The notes below the pieces were generated by a model. It was given only the letters and a program-made list of their open reading frames with translations, was not told where the DNA came from and did not search any database. DNA of 6,455 bases, taken from contig JAZNKR010000197.1 of assembly GCA_045578665.1 (NCBI GenBank), forward strand, positions 1 to 6,455. The letters are read 5' to 3'. The DNA comes from HGM04593 sp045578665 (lineage in GTDB: Bacteria; Bacteroidota; Bacteroidia; Bacteroidales; Bacteroidaceae). A program made the translations under genes and the position numbers. Within the stretch, counting starts at the first letter, position 1. Each line of letters begins with the position of its first letter. Of this stretch, positions 1 to 6,366 are shown one piece after another.

Positions 1-45
1 GGATTTTCAAGCAAAACGAGCATTTGTAATTCGGATTTTCAAGCA
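1..45. repeat. Short direct repeat (GGATTTTCAAGCA x2) upstream of the ATPase gene
   Basis: The 13-mer GGATTTTCAAGCA occurs at 1-13 and again at 33-45, a period of 32 bases. The first copy starts at the window edge, so more copies could lie to the left. The sequence between the copies is AT-rich. I see neither a clear TAnnTTTG box nor a Shine-Dalgarno sequence between here and the ATG at 81. Frame 1 is open from the edge to a TAA at 64-66, but these 21 codons resemble nothing I recognise and may be chance. Confidence 0.5.
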
Positions 46-80
46 TATTTAGAAGCAGACAACTAATTTGTATACCAATT

Positions 81-1220
81 ATGTATAAACGTATTATCGA
101 TATTCAAAATCGCCTGGACGATGCAAATTTCTTGTTAGGAGCACGTCAGACTGGCAAATCAACTCTTTTGAAGGAGCTGTTTCCCAGTACAATCTATTAC
201 GATCTGCTGAACACCGATATCAGAAAAAGATTTCAAAAGAACCCCGAACTACTACGAGAGATGCTTCAGAATAAACCAGCGGGGACATTGGTCATAATCG
301 ATGAGATTCCAAAGGTTCCGGAACTGCTTGATGAGGTTCATTGGCTTATGACAAACAAGGATATAAGGTTTATTCTTTGTGGGTCAAGTGCAAGAAGGTT
401 GAAAAAGCAATCATCCAACACTCTTGGCGGAAGAGCCATACCAATGTTCTTTTATCCGTTGGTAAGTGCCGAAATTCCCGACTTTGACATTTACAAGGCA
501 ATTCAGAACGGAATGATTCCACGGCATTACATGATAGATAATGCAACACGACGCCTAAAAGCATATGTTGACATCTTTCTGAAGGAGGAAATAAAAGAGG
601 AAGCGCTTGTTCGGGACATCATCTCATTTGAACGCTTTCTGGAGGTTGCAGCAATATGTGATGGCGAGATTCTGAATTACGAGAACATTGCTGCAGACTG
701 CGGTGTTTCTGCAAAAACCGTTGCAGCATATTTTCAGATACTGTACGACACCCTGGTTGGATATGAAATACCCGCATATACAAAACATATCAAAAGGAAA
801 TTAGTGCAGGCTCCGCGCTTCTACTATTTCGACGTGGGGGTTGCAAACTATCTGTTGGGCAGAACAAATCTCAAACGTGGCACCGATGAATTCGGGCACG
901 CTTTTGAGCATCTTGTTATTCAAGAAATTATCGCCTATTTGGGTTATACCGAATCGACAGAAAAACTCTCATATTGGAGAACATACACAGGTATAGAGGT
1001 CGATGCCATAATAGGCGATGCCCGTATCGCTATTGAAATGAAATCTACAGATGAAGTTCAAACCAAACACAAAAAGAATCTCAAAATATTTGCCGAGGAA
1101 CATCCCGGCGCAAGAAAAATCATAGTTTCATTAGACAAAATGACACGTGAAGCAAATGAAATAGAGATGATTTATGTGCTCGATTTCTTCAAAATGCTTT
1201 GGAACGGGGAGATAATATAA
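81..1220 (+). CDS. AAA-family ATPase with C-terminal DUF4143 (PD-(D/E)XK-like) domain
   Basis: This 379-residue protein has the usual architecture and size of the large archaeal/bacterial ATPase family with DUF4143. The P-loop GARQTGKST is at residues 20-28, the Walker B strand LVIIDE at 70-75, and a sensor-like LCGSSARRL at 99-107. The family phrase around GGRAIPMFFYPL (116-127) and AEIPDF (130-135) follows. Residues 195-235 look like a winged-helix segment. The C-terminal part contains E276, D308 (in EVDAII) and E319-x-K321 (in IEMKS), which fit a PD-(D/E)XK nuclease-like fold; whether it cuts DNA is unknown. There is no signal peptide or membrane segment, so it should be cytoplasmic. The ATG at 81 is chosen because the P-loop sits about 20 residues in, as is normal for the family. 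The gene stands alone and converges on umuC. The cellular role of these ATPases is not established. The family call is firm and a function is not. Confidence 0.9.
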   Translation: MYKRIIDIQNRLDDANFLLGARQTGKSTLLKELFPSTIYYDLLNTDIRKRFQKNPELLREMLQNKPAGTLVIIDEIPKVPELLDEVHWLMTNKDIRFILCGSSARRLKKQSSNTLGGRAIPMFFYPLVSAEIPDFDIYKAIQNGMIPRHYMIDNATRRLKAYVDIFLKEEIKEEALVRDIISFERFLEVAAICDGEILNYENIAADCGVSAKTVAAYFQILYDTLVGYEIPAYTKHIKRKLVQAPRFYYFDVGVANYLLGRTNLKRGTDEFGHAFEHLVIQEIIAYLGYTESTEKLSYWRTYTGIEVDAIIGDARIAIEMKSTDEVQTKHKKNLKIFAEEHPGARKIIVSLDKMTREANEIEMIYVLDFFKMLWNGEII

Positions 1221-1414
1221 TCCAGAAAATTATCATGTTTACCGGACAGTAATAAATTCCAAATCCGCATATAAATCCAAAGATTAGCAGCAATTTAATC
1301 AAGAAATGAATTTCCTATCTGTTTGTATTTTTATGGAGGATTGTAAATGTTAGTCAGGAATTATAAAATCAGCAGATACTATTATACAATTTATCAGAAT
1401 CAACAAAAAGAGAA
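1221..1414. other. Intergenic gap between convergent genes
   Basis: This gap separates the 3' ends of the ATPase and umuC genes. It is AT-rich, with no ORF longer than about 15 codons and no strong GC-rich hairpin on either strand, so neither gene has an obvious intrinsic terminator here. The only notable element is the ACCGGACA motif at 1238-1254, listed separately. Confidence 0.6.
1238..1254 (+). repeat. Isolated copy of the TTTACCGGACA[G/C]TAATA motif
   Basis: TTTACCGGACAGTAATA at 1238-1254 matches, at 16 of 17 positions, the reverse complement of 6159-6175. Its last 14 bases also match 6132-6145 at 13 of 14 positions in the same orientation. It begins 18 bases after the ATPase stop codon. 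It may be one end of a mobile element, a remnant of one, or a dispersed intergenic repeat. The match is visible directly; its meaning is inference. Confidence 0.5.
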
Positions 1415-2674
1415 CTACACCTTCACAACAATAATATCCTCCCACTTTGTGGTGTACTGTGGCGAAAGATGGCGACGGTTGATATGATCGTCGATGCAAC
1501 CCTGCGAAACAATCCTCACACTACCCTTCCCTATACTCGAATTGATATTGTCCATTGCCTGCATGAGCTGTTTGTGCTTGGCATGGTCCGTTGTGTCGAA
1601 AAGCGAATGCTGCACGGCACTGTCGGGGGTGATGGCACTGAGCGTAACCCCGCTTTTCTTGTATCCGAACCCCGGTCTATAAAGTTCTTTGAGCATCCCT
1701 GTGGCAGCCTTAGTTATCTCTATCGTGCTGTTCGTAGAGGTTACAAAGCGATATATCCTTCCTTCGCGATGCTGTGGCTGGTCGTCGCGGTGGCGGTTGG
1801 TCAGTATAAAGAGCTGTAGTTCGCCAGCCACAGAGTGTTGTTCTCTCAGTTTTTCGGCAGCCATGCCGGCAAAAGTAACAACCGTCTCCCTCAACTCATC
1901 GAGACTGTAGATTTCCGATGCAAAGGAGCGCGAAACGGTTATGGTCTGTTTGTCGGCAATCTGGTGGCTGAACTCTATCGAAGGTATGCCACGCAGTTCG
2001 CGCCATGTGCGCACACCTGTTATGCTCATCATATTGTGGACCCACTCCTCGGATTTCTCGCACAGTTTCGCAGCTGTAGCCACCCCTGCGCTATGCAGAC
2101 GCTTGCTATGTCTGCGACCAATACCCCACACATCTTCTATAGGATATGTGGAGAGGACCTTTGCAATATCCTCGTCGCGGTACATGAGGCAGGCACCCTG
2201 CAATCTTGGATATTTTTTGCACAGTTTACTCGCTACCTTTGCAAGTGTCTTTGTTGGAGAAATTCCTATGCTGACGGGGATGCCCGTATTGCGTCTTACT
2301 GTGCGGGAGAGATTCCTGCCGAACTCCTGAAGCTTGTCGATGCTGTAACCGCTGAGATCGATAAATGCCTCGTCTATCGAATAAATCTCAATGAACGGGA
2401 CATGAGCCTTTAACGTCTCCATCACCCGATGCGACATATCCCCATAGAGATGGTAGTTTGCCGAATGCACAGCCACATTGTGTTGCTTCACAAGACTCTG
2501 TATTTGGAAGAACGGCTCCCCCATCTTTATGCCTATAGCCTTTGCCTCGTTGCTGCGCGAGACAACGCACCCGTCGTTGTTGCTCAACACAACGACGGGA
2601 CGACCGTCGAGCGAGGGGTTGAACACCCGCTCACAGGAAACAAAGAAGTTGTTGCAGTCGCAGAGTCCGAACAT
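1415..2674 (-). CDS. umuC: UmuC-like Y-family DNA polymerase (translesion synthesis)
   Basis: This 419-residue protein is a full-length UmuC-type error-prone DNA polymerase, the catalytic subunit of a DNA polymerase V-like complex that copies past lesions. The palm begins LCDCNNFF (residues 4-11) with catalytic D6, and YSIDEAF (98-104) supplies D101 and E102. The conserved LSNNDGCVVSRSNEAK is at 30-45. A helix-hairpin-helix segment (DVWGIGRRHSKRL) spans 181-193. The little-finger domain covers roughly 240-350. QHSLFD at 355-360 matches the beta-clamp binding motif seen near the same place in UmuC. The C-terminal DUF4113-like tail includes GKGSVRIVSQG (382-392) and SPQYTTKW (404-411). The start is fixed because catalytic D6 lies just behind the ATG. 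No purine-rich ribosome binding site is visible. The usual partner gene umuD (LexA-like peptidase) is absent on both sides. By eye the gene looks more GC-rich than the ATPase gene. Confidence 0.95.
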   Translation of the reverse strand: MFGLCDCNNFFVSCERVFNPSLDGRPVVVLSNNDGCVVSRSNEAKAIGIKMGEPFFQIQSLVKQHNVAVHSANYHLYGDMSHRVMETLKAHVPFIEIYSIDEAFIDLSGYSIDKLQEFGRNLSRTVRRNTGIPVSIGISPTKTLAKVASKLCKKYPRLQGACLMYRDEDIAKVLSTYPIEDVWGIGRRHSKRLHSAGVATAAKLCEKSEEWVHNMMSITGVRTWRELRGIPSIEFSHQIADKQTITVSRSFASEIYSLDELRETVVTFAGMAAEKLREQHSVAGELQLFILTNRHRDDQPQHREGRIYRFVTSTNSTIEITKAATGMLKELYRPGFGYKKSGVTLSAITPDSAVQHSLFDTTDHAKHKQLMQAMDNINSSIGKGSVRIVSQGCIDDHINRRHLSPQYTTKWEDIIVVKV

Positions 2675-2985
2675 TTAAGGGAGGTTCTATAAATTAGTAT
2701 TTAGTATTCTTCGTAGGGTGTATTCTGTTTCGGTCGCTTTGGTATTCTCCGAAGTTCTTTTGCGCTCGTTGGAAATAAAAGTAACTTTTATTCACTCACT
2801 TATATAAACTTTTGACTTTATGTTTGCATCTTATTGATCGCAAATTCAACTAATTAATGCAACGGAATTGTCGGTTTGAGATAAATTCAGTGAGCAGAGA
2901 GGAAAATTCCCTCCCATGCTCTACTTAATGGGATAAAAGTGGTTACTTTACTCCATCAAACCTCCTACAGAAATCAGTTGTAAAG
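2675..2985. other. 311-base intergenic region between umuC and the IS30 relic
   Basis: This region separates two divergent reading frames and holds no supported gene. The left part (about 2687-2794) is open on the minus strand for 34 codons between two stops but lacks a start codon. No UmuD-like segment is recognisable. The middle contains the umuC promoter candidate and a palindrome. The right part (about 2840-2985) probably belongs to the 5' end of the IS30 element, including a weak hairpin with GAGCA at 2892-2896 and TGCTC at 2917-2921. The left block looks to me like a recurring Bacteroidales intergenic sequence, but that is memory and unchecked. Confidence 0.5.
2774..2808 (-). promoter_or_regulatory. 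Candidate umuC promoter overlapping a 19-bp palindrome
   Basis: Read on the minus strand, TTTA (2808-2805), a 21-base spacer and TACTTTTA (2783-2776) resemble the Bacteroidetes promoter pattern TTTG-N19-21-TAnnTTTG, with one mismatch in each box. The -7 box lies within a perfect inverted repeat at 2774-2792, with arms AATAAAAGT and ACTTTTATT around one central base. That is the arrangement expected of a repressor-type operator. The umuC 5' untranslated region would be roughly 95 bases. The pattern is seen directly; its regulatory role is inference, and AT-rich palindromes can arise by chance. Confidence 0.4.
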
Positions 2986-3741
2986 ATGAAACACTTAACC
3001 CGAGAGCAAAGATATGGAATTTCTTTGACGTTACAAGAAGGAAAGAGTAGAAAAGATATAGCCAAGTCAATAGGTGTAAGCATCAGTACCATCAGTAGGG
3101 AGTTTCGTAAGAACTGTAACATGAGAAACGGAACTTACAATTACGACCTTGCTCAACGTAAATACGAGACACGATTGAAGCTGCGTGAACGCAAACCAGT
3201 CTTCACAAAAGAGATGAAGTAAACAGCCATTTCCCTATTGAAAGAAGGTTATAGTTCTGAACAGATAAAAGGACGTAGCAATGTGGAAAGGTTTGCTATG
3301 GTATCCCATTAGACAATGTACCGTTGGATATGGGAAGACAAACGCAAGAAAGGTACTCTGTACCAATATCTTCGTCGGAAAGGGAAGAAATACAACAAAC
3401 GTGGGAACTCTCTTGCAGGAAGGGGATACATCCCCAATCGTGCGAATATAGAAGAAGACCCTGCAATAGTTGACTTAAAGGAACGATTTGGAGATTTGGA
3501 AATAGATACAGTTATAGGACGCAACCACAAAGGAGCACTTGCTACCATCAACGACTGGCTTACCTCCAAGGTATGGCTCCGCAAGTTTTCGGGGAAAGAT
3601 GCCGCCCCACTGGCCTTGAAAACCATCGAAGCGTTGTAGCCTATAAAGGACTTGATACATACAATAACGGCAGACAATGGAAAAGAATTTTTGGGAAGAT
3701 CAGGAAATAGCGAAGGAATTGGAAATTTCTTTCTTTTTTTT
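2840..3741 (+). mobile_element. Truncated, degenerate IS30-family insertion sequence
   Basis: The transposase relic at 2986-3741 defines this element. Sequence at about 2840-2872 (GCAAATTCAAC, then ATGCAACGGAATTG) has the look of an IS30-family terminal repeat and lies a plausible distance upstream of the transposase start, so the left boundary is placed there tentatively. No matching right inverted repeat exists: the element breaks off within the transposase, before the third catalytic residue, and joins the upstream region of the glycoside hydrolase gene. No target-site duplication can be identified. The right boundary is approximate to within a few bases; the left boundary is a guess. Confidence 0.6.
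2986..3741 (+). pseudogene. IS30-family transposase pseudogene (three stops, one frameshift, 3' truncated)
   Basis: The start MKHLTREQRYGIS, followed by a helix-turn-helix (about residues 19-45, KDIAKSIGVSISTISREF), is typical of IS30-family DDE transposases, which are normally somewhat over 300 residues long. In-frame stops interrupt it at 3220-3222 (TAA), 3310-3312 (TAG) and 3637-3639 (TAG). Homologous sequence continues across each one: YRWIWEDKRKKGTLYQYLRR after the second and TITADNGKEF after the third. The first two catalytic aspartates are present (codons 3505-3507 in EIDTVIG and 3673-3675 in TADNGKEF). At about 3688-3692 the frame shifts by one extra base in a T run, after which EIAKELEIS is read in the next frame. 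Similarity ends near 3741, before the region that would carry the third catalytic residue, Glu. The stops, the frameshift and the missing end make this a dead copy. An intact relative elsewhere in the genome could still act on its ends. Confidence 0.92.
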
Positions 3742-3775
3742 GTAAAAAAATGCAGACAATGTTGGGATTTATTCT

Positions 3776-3783
3776 TACTTTTG
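3776..3783 (+). promoter_or_regulatory. Bacteroidetes -7 box (TACTTTTG) for the glycoside hydrolase gene
   Basis: TACTTTTG is a perfect match to TAnnTTTG, the -7 element recognised by the Bacteroidetes primary sigma factor. It ends 23 bases before the ATG at 3807, giving a short leader of about 15-20 bases. A matching TTTG about 19-21 bases further upstream is absent (that position reads TGCAGAC). The nearest TTTG, at 3739-3742, is 33 bases away, at the edge of the IS relic. The promoter may therefore be weak, extended or activator-dependent. Confidence 0.65.
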
Positions 3784-3806
3784 CACAAACTAAAATCTTA
3801 TAATCT

Positions 3807-6011
3807 ATGAAAATACAATCTTTTTTATTGATTTTGCTGCTAAGCTTCTGCTCGCTCTCGGCACACGAGATTAAGCTAAAAGTAGATGCTGCTGTGAGCA
3901 TTGCAAAATCTAATCCCCTCTTCAATGGGACCAATATTGAAGATATCAACAATCAGACAAACGGCGGAGTATTCGGTCAGTTGTTGCATGGCGAGGCTTT
4001 TGAAGAGAATATTGAAACAGATTTCCTGAACCTCAAGCGTTCCGATTACTCTAAAATATATATTATGCTCGATGAGTGCCGCGTGCCGCACCTGATTACT
4101 CAGAGTTGGGTATATTGCGCTGTTAACTGGAATAATCTTTCAGAGGCGTGTGATATTCATAGTTACGACGTTTACAACGCTGGCAAATTCAGCAACCCGT
4201 ATATAATTTCCGGTTACAAATTCGATCGTCGCTTCCTGCCTTTCGATTCGCTTCCTGCAAATATTCAGAAAGAGATGATGCGTCGCATCAACGGCAACGA
4301 GCAGGTGAGTAAATTCTGGTCGAAGAGTGTAAAGGGTGGTGCCGAGTATGATTATAAACTTGTGCGTGACGGCAAAGCTTACATGGGACGCCAGACTCAG
4401 CGTGTGCAGTTCGTCAGCGGCAATGGCGAAGTTGGAATCACCAATCATGGACTTTACAGAATGGGTATCCATCTGTGCAAGGGTAAAGAGTATGAAGGTA
4501 TTCTGCGTGTGAAGGCTGAGAAGCCTATCACTATTTACCTCTCTTTGCGTAATGACAAGGGAAATATTATTGCCGAAAAACCTTATGAACTTAAAGGTGA
4601 TGGCAGCTACGAAAAGGTAACATTTGAACTTACACCCTCCGAAGAGGCCCTCGAAGGTGCCTTCGGCATTTCTCTCAAGAGTAAGGGCTCAATAGACTTG
4701 GGATATGCATTTATGCAGCCCGGTGAATGGGGCAGGGTGAACGGTTATCCTCTTAGAAAGAATTTCGTGGATGCTCTCAAGCGTCAGGGAATCAAGGCTA
4801 TCCGATACAATGGTTCTATGGTGGATTGCGGTACCGATCCTTACAACTATCGTTGGAAAAAGATGATGGGTCCCATCGATGAGCGTCGTGTTACATATCG
4901 CAGCGGTTTTTCTCCTTATGCTACACACAGCTTTGCGTTTATAGAGATGTTGCAACTTGCCGAGGTTATAAATGCCAAGTGCATCATTGGTATGAGTATG
5001 GACGAAACATCTGAGGATATCAGCGATTTTGTTGAGTATGCCAATGGTTCTGCCGATACACGTTGGGGTGCGCGCCGTGTCGCTGATGGACATCCCGAAC
5101 CTTATAACCTCAAATATATTCAGGTAGATAATGAACGACTCATCACTCCCGGCTATGTTGAGTGTATGAAGAAATTTGCTCTTGCAGCATGGAAGGTCGA
5201 CCCTGAAATGAACATAATGACTTCTCTCAATTTGCATAACGGCAGATACACAAGAGGAAACGTTGAATACAAACTTACATTGGACCTTATCAAATGGTTT
5301 GTGGCTCAGGGTAAGGGCGATAAACTTGCTTGGGACCCCCATTTCGATGGTGGAGACTTGGGCTTTGCTACGACAGATAAATTTTTCCGTCAGTTGGGTC
5401 TTGAACTCAAACGCTTGGTAGAGGAGGATGTTCCCGGCTTTAAGCTCAACTTGCATCCTATGGAGGAGAATGGTTGGCGTTGTGACTGGTACAGAGGTCT
5501 TGCACATGCCCACAATTACAACAAGATTCAGCGTTACGGAGACAATTTCAAGATGATAGGTACAGCTAATACTTTCCAGCCTCACGGACTCCACTATATG
5601 TGGGATCAGGGTCGCATACACTTCAATTCGCACGAAATTTGGTTCATGCCTTCGGCTTATATTGACGAGGAGTTGTCAAAGCATTGGTTTACAAATGTGG
5701 TGAAGACTGCGAGCAGCGACGAGAAATGTCTCGATGTTACTGCCAAGTTGAACGATGCCGGTGATTCGTTGTTTGTCTATGTGGCGAATATTTCAGAACA
5801 CGACCAGACTGCTGAAATAGAAATTGATAACTTCAAGTTCAAGAGTAGGGCTGATGTGTGGAGTATAGGCGGTTGCGACCTTACAGAGACAAACACTGCA
5901 GATAACAAGATGAACGTGTCGCCAAAGACAAAGAGAATTTCACTGCCTCGCAAAGGTGCGAAATATACATTCCCGCGTTACTCTTACACAATCATAAAAT
6001 TGAAAAAGTAG
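3807..6011 (+). CDS. Secreted glycoside hydrolase, GH51-like (putative alpha-L-arabinofuranosidase)
   Basis: This 734-residue enzyme probably releases arabinose from plant polysaccharides outside the cytoplasm. Residues 1-19 are a signal peptide with a leucine-rich core and an SLSA|HE cleavage site; C15 does not sit in a proper lipobox. FNGTNIEDINNQTNGGVFGQ (39-58) corresponds to the GH51 N-terminal phrase LFGxFxEDINxxxDGGLYxE. Residues about 196-305 form a beta-rich segment resembling a CBM4/9-type sandwich. The barrel follows: IRYNGSMVD (332-340), YRWKKMMGP (348-356), YIQVDNE (437-443) with E443 as candidate acid/base, and LHPMEENG (549-556) with E553 (or E554) as candidate nucleophile, about 110 residues later as in GH51. 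The C-terminal part from about 640 is a beta domain ending YSYTIIKL. The length exceeds plain GH51 enzymes because of the inserted module. A promoter box precedes it and a terminator follows, so it is probably monocistronic. GH51-type is likely; substrate specificity is not determined. Confidence 0.82.
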   Translation: MKIQSFLLILLLSFCSLSAHEIKLKVDAAVSIAKSNPLFNGTNIEDINNQTNGGVFGQLLHGEAFEENIETDFLNLKRSDYSKIYIMLDECRVPHLITQSWVYCAVNWNNLSEACDIHSYDVYNAGKFSNPYIISGYKFDRRFLPFDSLPANIQKEMMRRINGNEQVSKFWSKSVKGGAEYDYKLVRDGKAYMGRQTQRVQFVSGNGEVGITNHGLYRMGIHLCKGKEYEGILRVKAEKPITIYLSLRNDKGNIIAEKPYELKGDGSYEKVTFELTPSEEALEGAFGISLKSKGSIDLGYAFMQPGEWGRVNGYPLRKNFVDALKRQGIKAIRYNGSMVDCGTDPYNYRWKKMMGPIDERRVTYRSGFSPYATHSFAFIEMLQLAEVINAKCIIGMSMDETSEDISDFVEYANGSADTRWGARRVADGHPEPYNLKYIQVDNERLITPGYVECMKKFALAAWKVDPEMNIMTSLNLHNGRYTRGNVEYKLTLDLIKWFVAQGKGDKLAWDPHFDGGDLGFATTDKFFRQLGLELKRLVEEDVPGFKLNLHPMEENGWRCDWYRGLAHAHNYNKIQRYGDNFKMIGTANTFQPHGLHYMWDQGRIHFNSHEIWFMPSAYIDEELSKHWFTNVVKTASSDEKCLDVTAKLNDAGDSLFVYVANISEHDQTAEIEIDNFKFKSRADVWSIGGCDLTETNTADNKMNVSPKTKRISLPRKGAKYTFPRYSYTIIKLKK

Positions 6012-6032
6012 CATCTTGCAAGAATTATGTCA

Positions 6033-6068
6033 AAACAATGGGGACTGTTGCAACAGTCCCCATTGTTT
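6033..6068 (+). terminator. Intrinsic terminator after the glycoside hydrolase gene
   Basis: The segment is a perfect 36-base palindrome with 18-base arms: AAACAATGGGGACTGTTG at 6033-6050, followed immediately by its reverse complement at 6051-6068. In RNA it would fold as a long stem with a GGGGAC/GTCCCC core, closed by a small loop made from the central bases. It begins 21 bases after the stop codon at 6009-6011. Bases following the stem (GTCTACGTC) are not a long U tract, though the stem's own 3' end contains TTGTTT. Because it is symmetric it could also act on transcription entering from the right. Confidence 0.85.
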
Positions 6069-6131
6069 GTCTACGTCATTTTTCAATAGCTGAAGACGGA
6101 GGAGTTCAAAACATAAGCAGAATAAATATTA

Positions 6132-6172
6132 ACCGGACACTAATAATAAAATTTAAACTATTAGTGTCCGGT
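6132..6172. repeat. 14-bp inverted repeat ACCGGACACTAATA / TATTAGTGTCCGGT
   Basis: Perfect 14-base arms at 6132-6145 and 6159-6172 flank a 13-base AT-rich loop. The right arm plus its AAA flank (6159-6175), reverse-complemented, matches 1238-1254 at 16 of 17 positions. Possible readings are a second terminator-like hairpin, a small MITE-like element, or the end of a larger mobile element. No gene follows within the window, so a terminator function for the hydrolase is redundant with the 6033-6068 palindrome. Confidence 0.7.
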
Positions 6173-6251
6173 AAAATTTACTAATTGTTTTTGGCTAAAC
6201 AGTATTTATTTAAAGGCAGTTTGTAGTTATATTGATTTAAACAAAGTTTAC

Positions 6252-6277
6252 GTTCTTTTTGTGCCGACAAAAAGAAC
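6252..6277. repeat. 11-bp hairpin GTTCTTTTTGT / ACAAAAAGAAC
   Basis: Arms at 6252-6262 and 6267-6277 are perfect inverted repeats around the four-base loop GCCG. There is no G/C-rich stem base and no neighbouring gene to terminate, so a terminator role is doubtful. From memory, unchecked, similar TTCTTTTTGT...ACAAAAAGAA sequences recur between genes in Bacteroidales genomes. Confidence 0.6.
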
Positions 6278-6292
6278 CAAAAAGCTCTGCGC

Positions 6293-6366
6293 ATGGGCGC
6301 TTTCTTAACGGCAGCCTCAGCTGATGACTTTTGGGGCTGCGGAACTCGCCCATACTTCATATGGGC
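6293..6366. repeat. Nested and alternative stem-loops
   Basis: An outer stem ATGGGCG (6293-6299) / CGCCCAT (6347-6353) encloses an inner stem GCAGCC (6311-6316) / GGCTGC (6335-6340). A competing stem GCCCATA (6348-6354) / TATGGGC (6360-6366) with loop CTTCA shares the CGCCCAT strand, so the two folds exclude each other. I do not know a named RNA or element with this layout. Confidence 0.5.

Noticed and set aside
1..45. CRISPR array
   Set aside because: Only two 13-base copies with a 32-base period are present. The repeat is too short, there is no second spacer, and there are no cas genes in the window.
1307..1351. Tiny plus-strand ORF starting ATGAATTTC in the gap after the ATPase
   Set aside because: It is about 15 codons, with no ribosome binding site and no recognisable sequence.
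1469..2413. Long plus-strand reading frames opposite umuC
   Set aside because: They overlap a complete, motif-rich UmuC on the other strand, and their translations show no recognisable domain. They are shadows of a GC-rich gene.
2687..2794. 34-codon open stretch on the minus strand just upstream of umuC, as a possible umuD tail or leader peptide
   Set aside because: It is bounded by a TGA and a TAG, has no ATG, GTG or TTG start in frame, and its residues show none of the UmuD C-terminal features.
3807..3863. Lipoprotein signal for the hydrolase because of C15
   Set aside because: The residues before C15 are LSF. Phe at -1 does not fit a lipobox, whereas SLSA|HE fits signal peptidase I.
3309..3952. 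Minus-strand reading frames over the IS30 relic and the start of the hydrolase gene
   Set aside because: They run antisense to recognisable transposase and signal-peptide coding sequence and cross the promoter. No homology is visible.
4689..5633. 314-codon minus-strand reading frame inside the glycoside hydrolase gene
   Set aside because: It is fully antisense to a well-supported gene and its translation has no domain pattern. It arises from the codon usage of the real gene.
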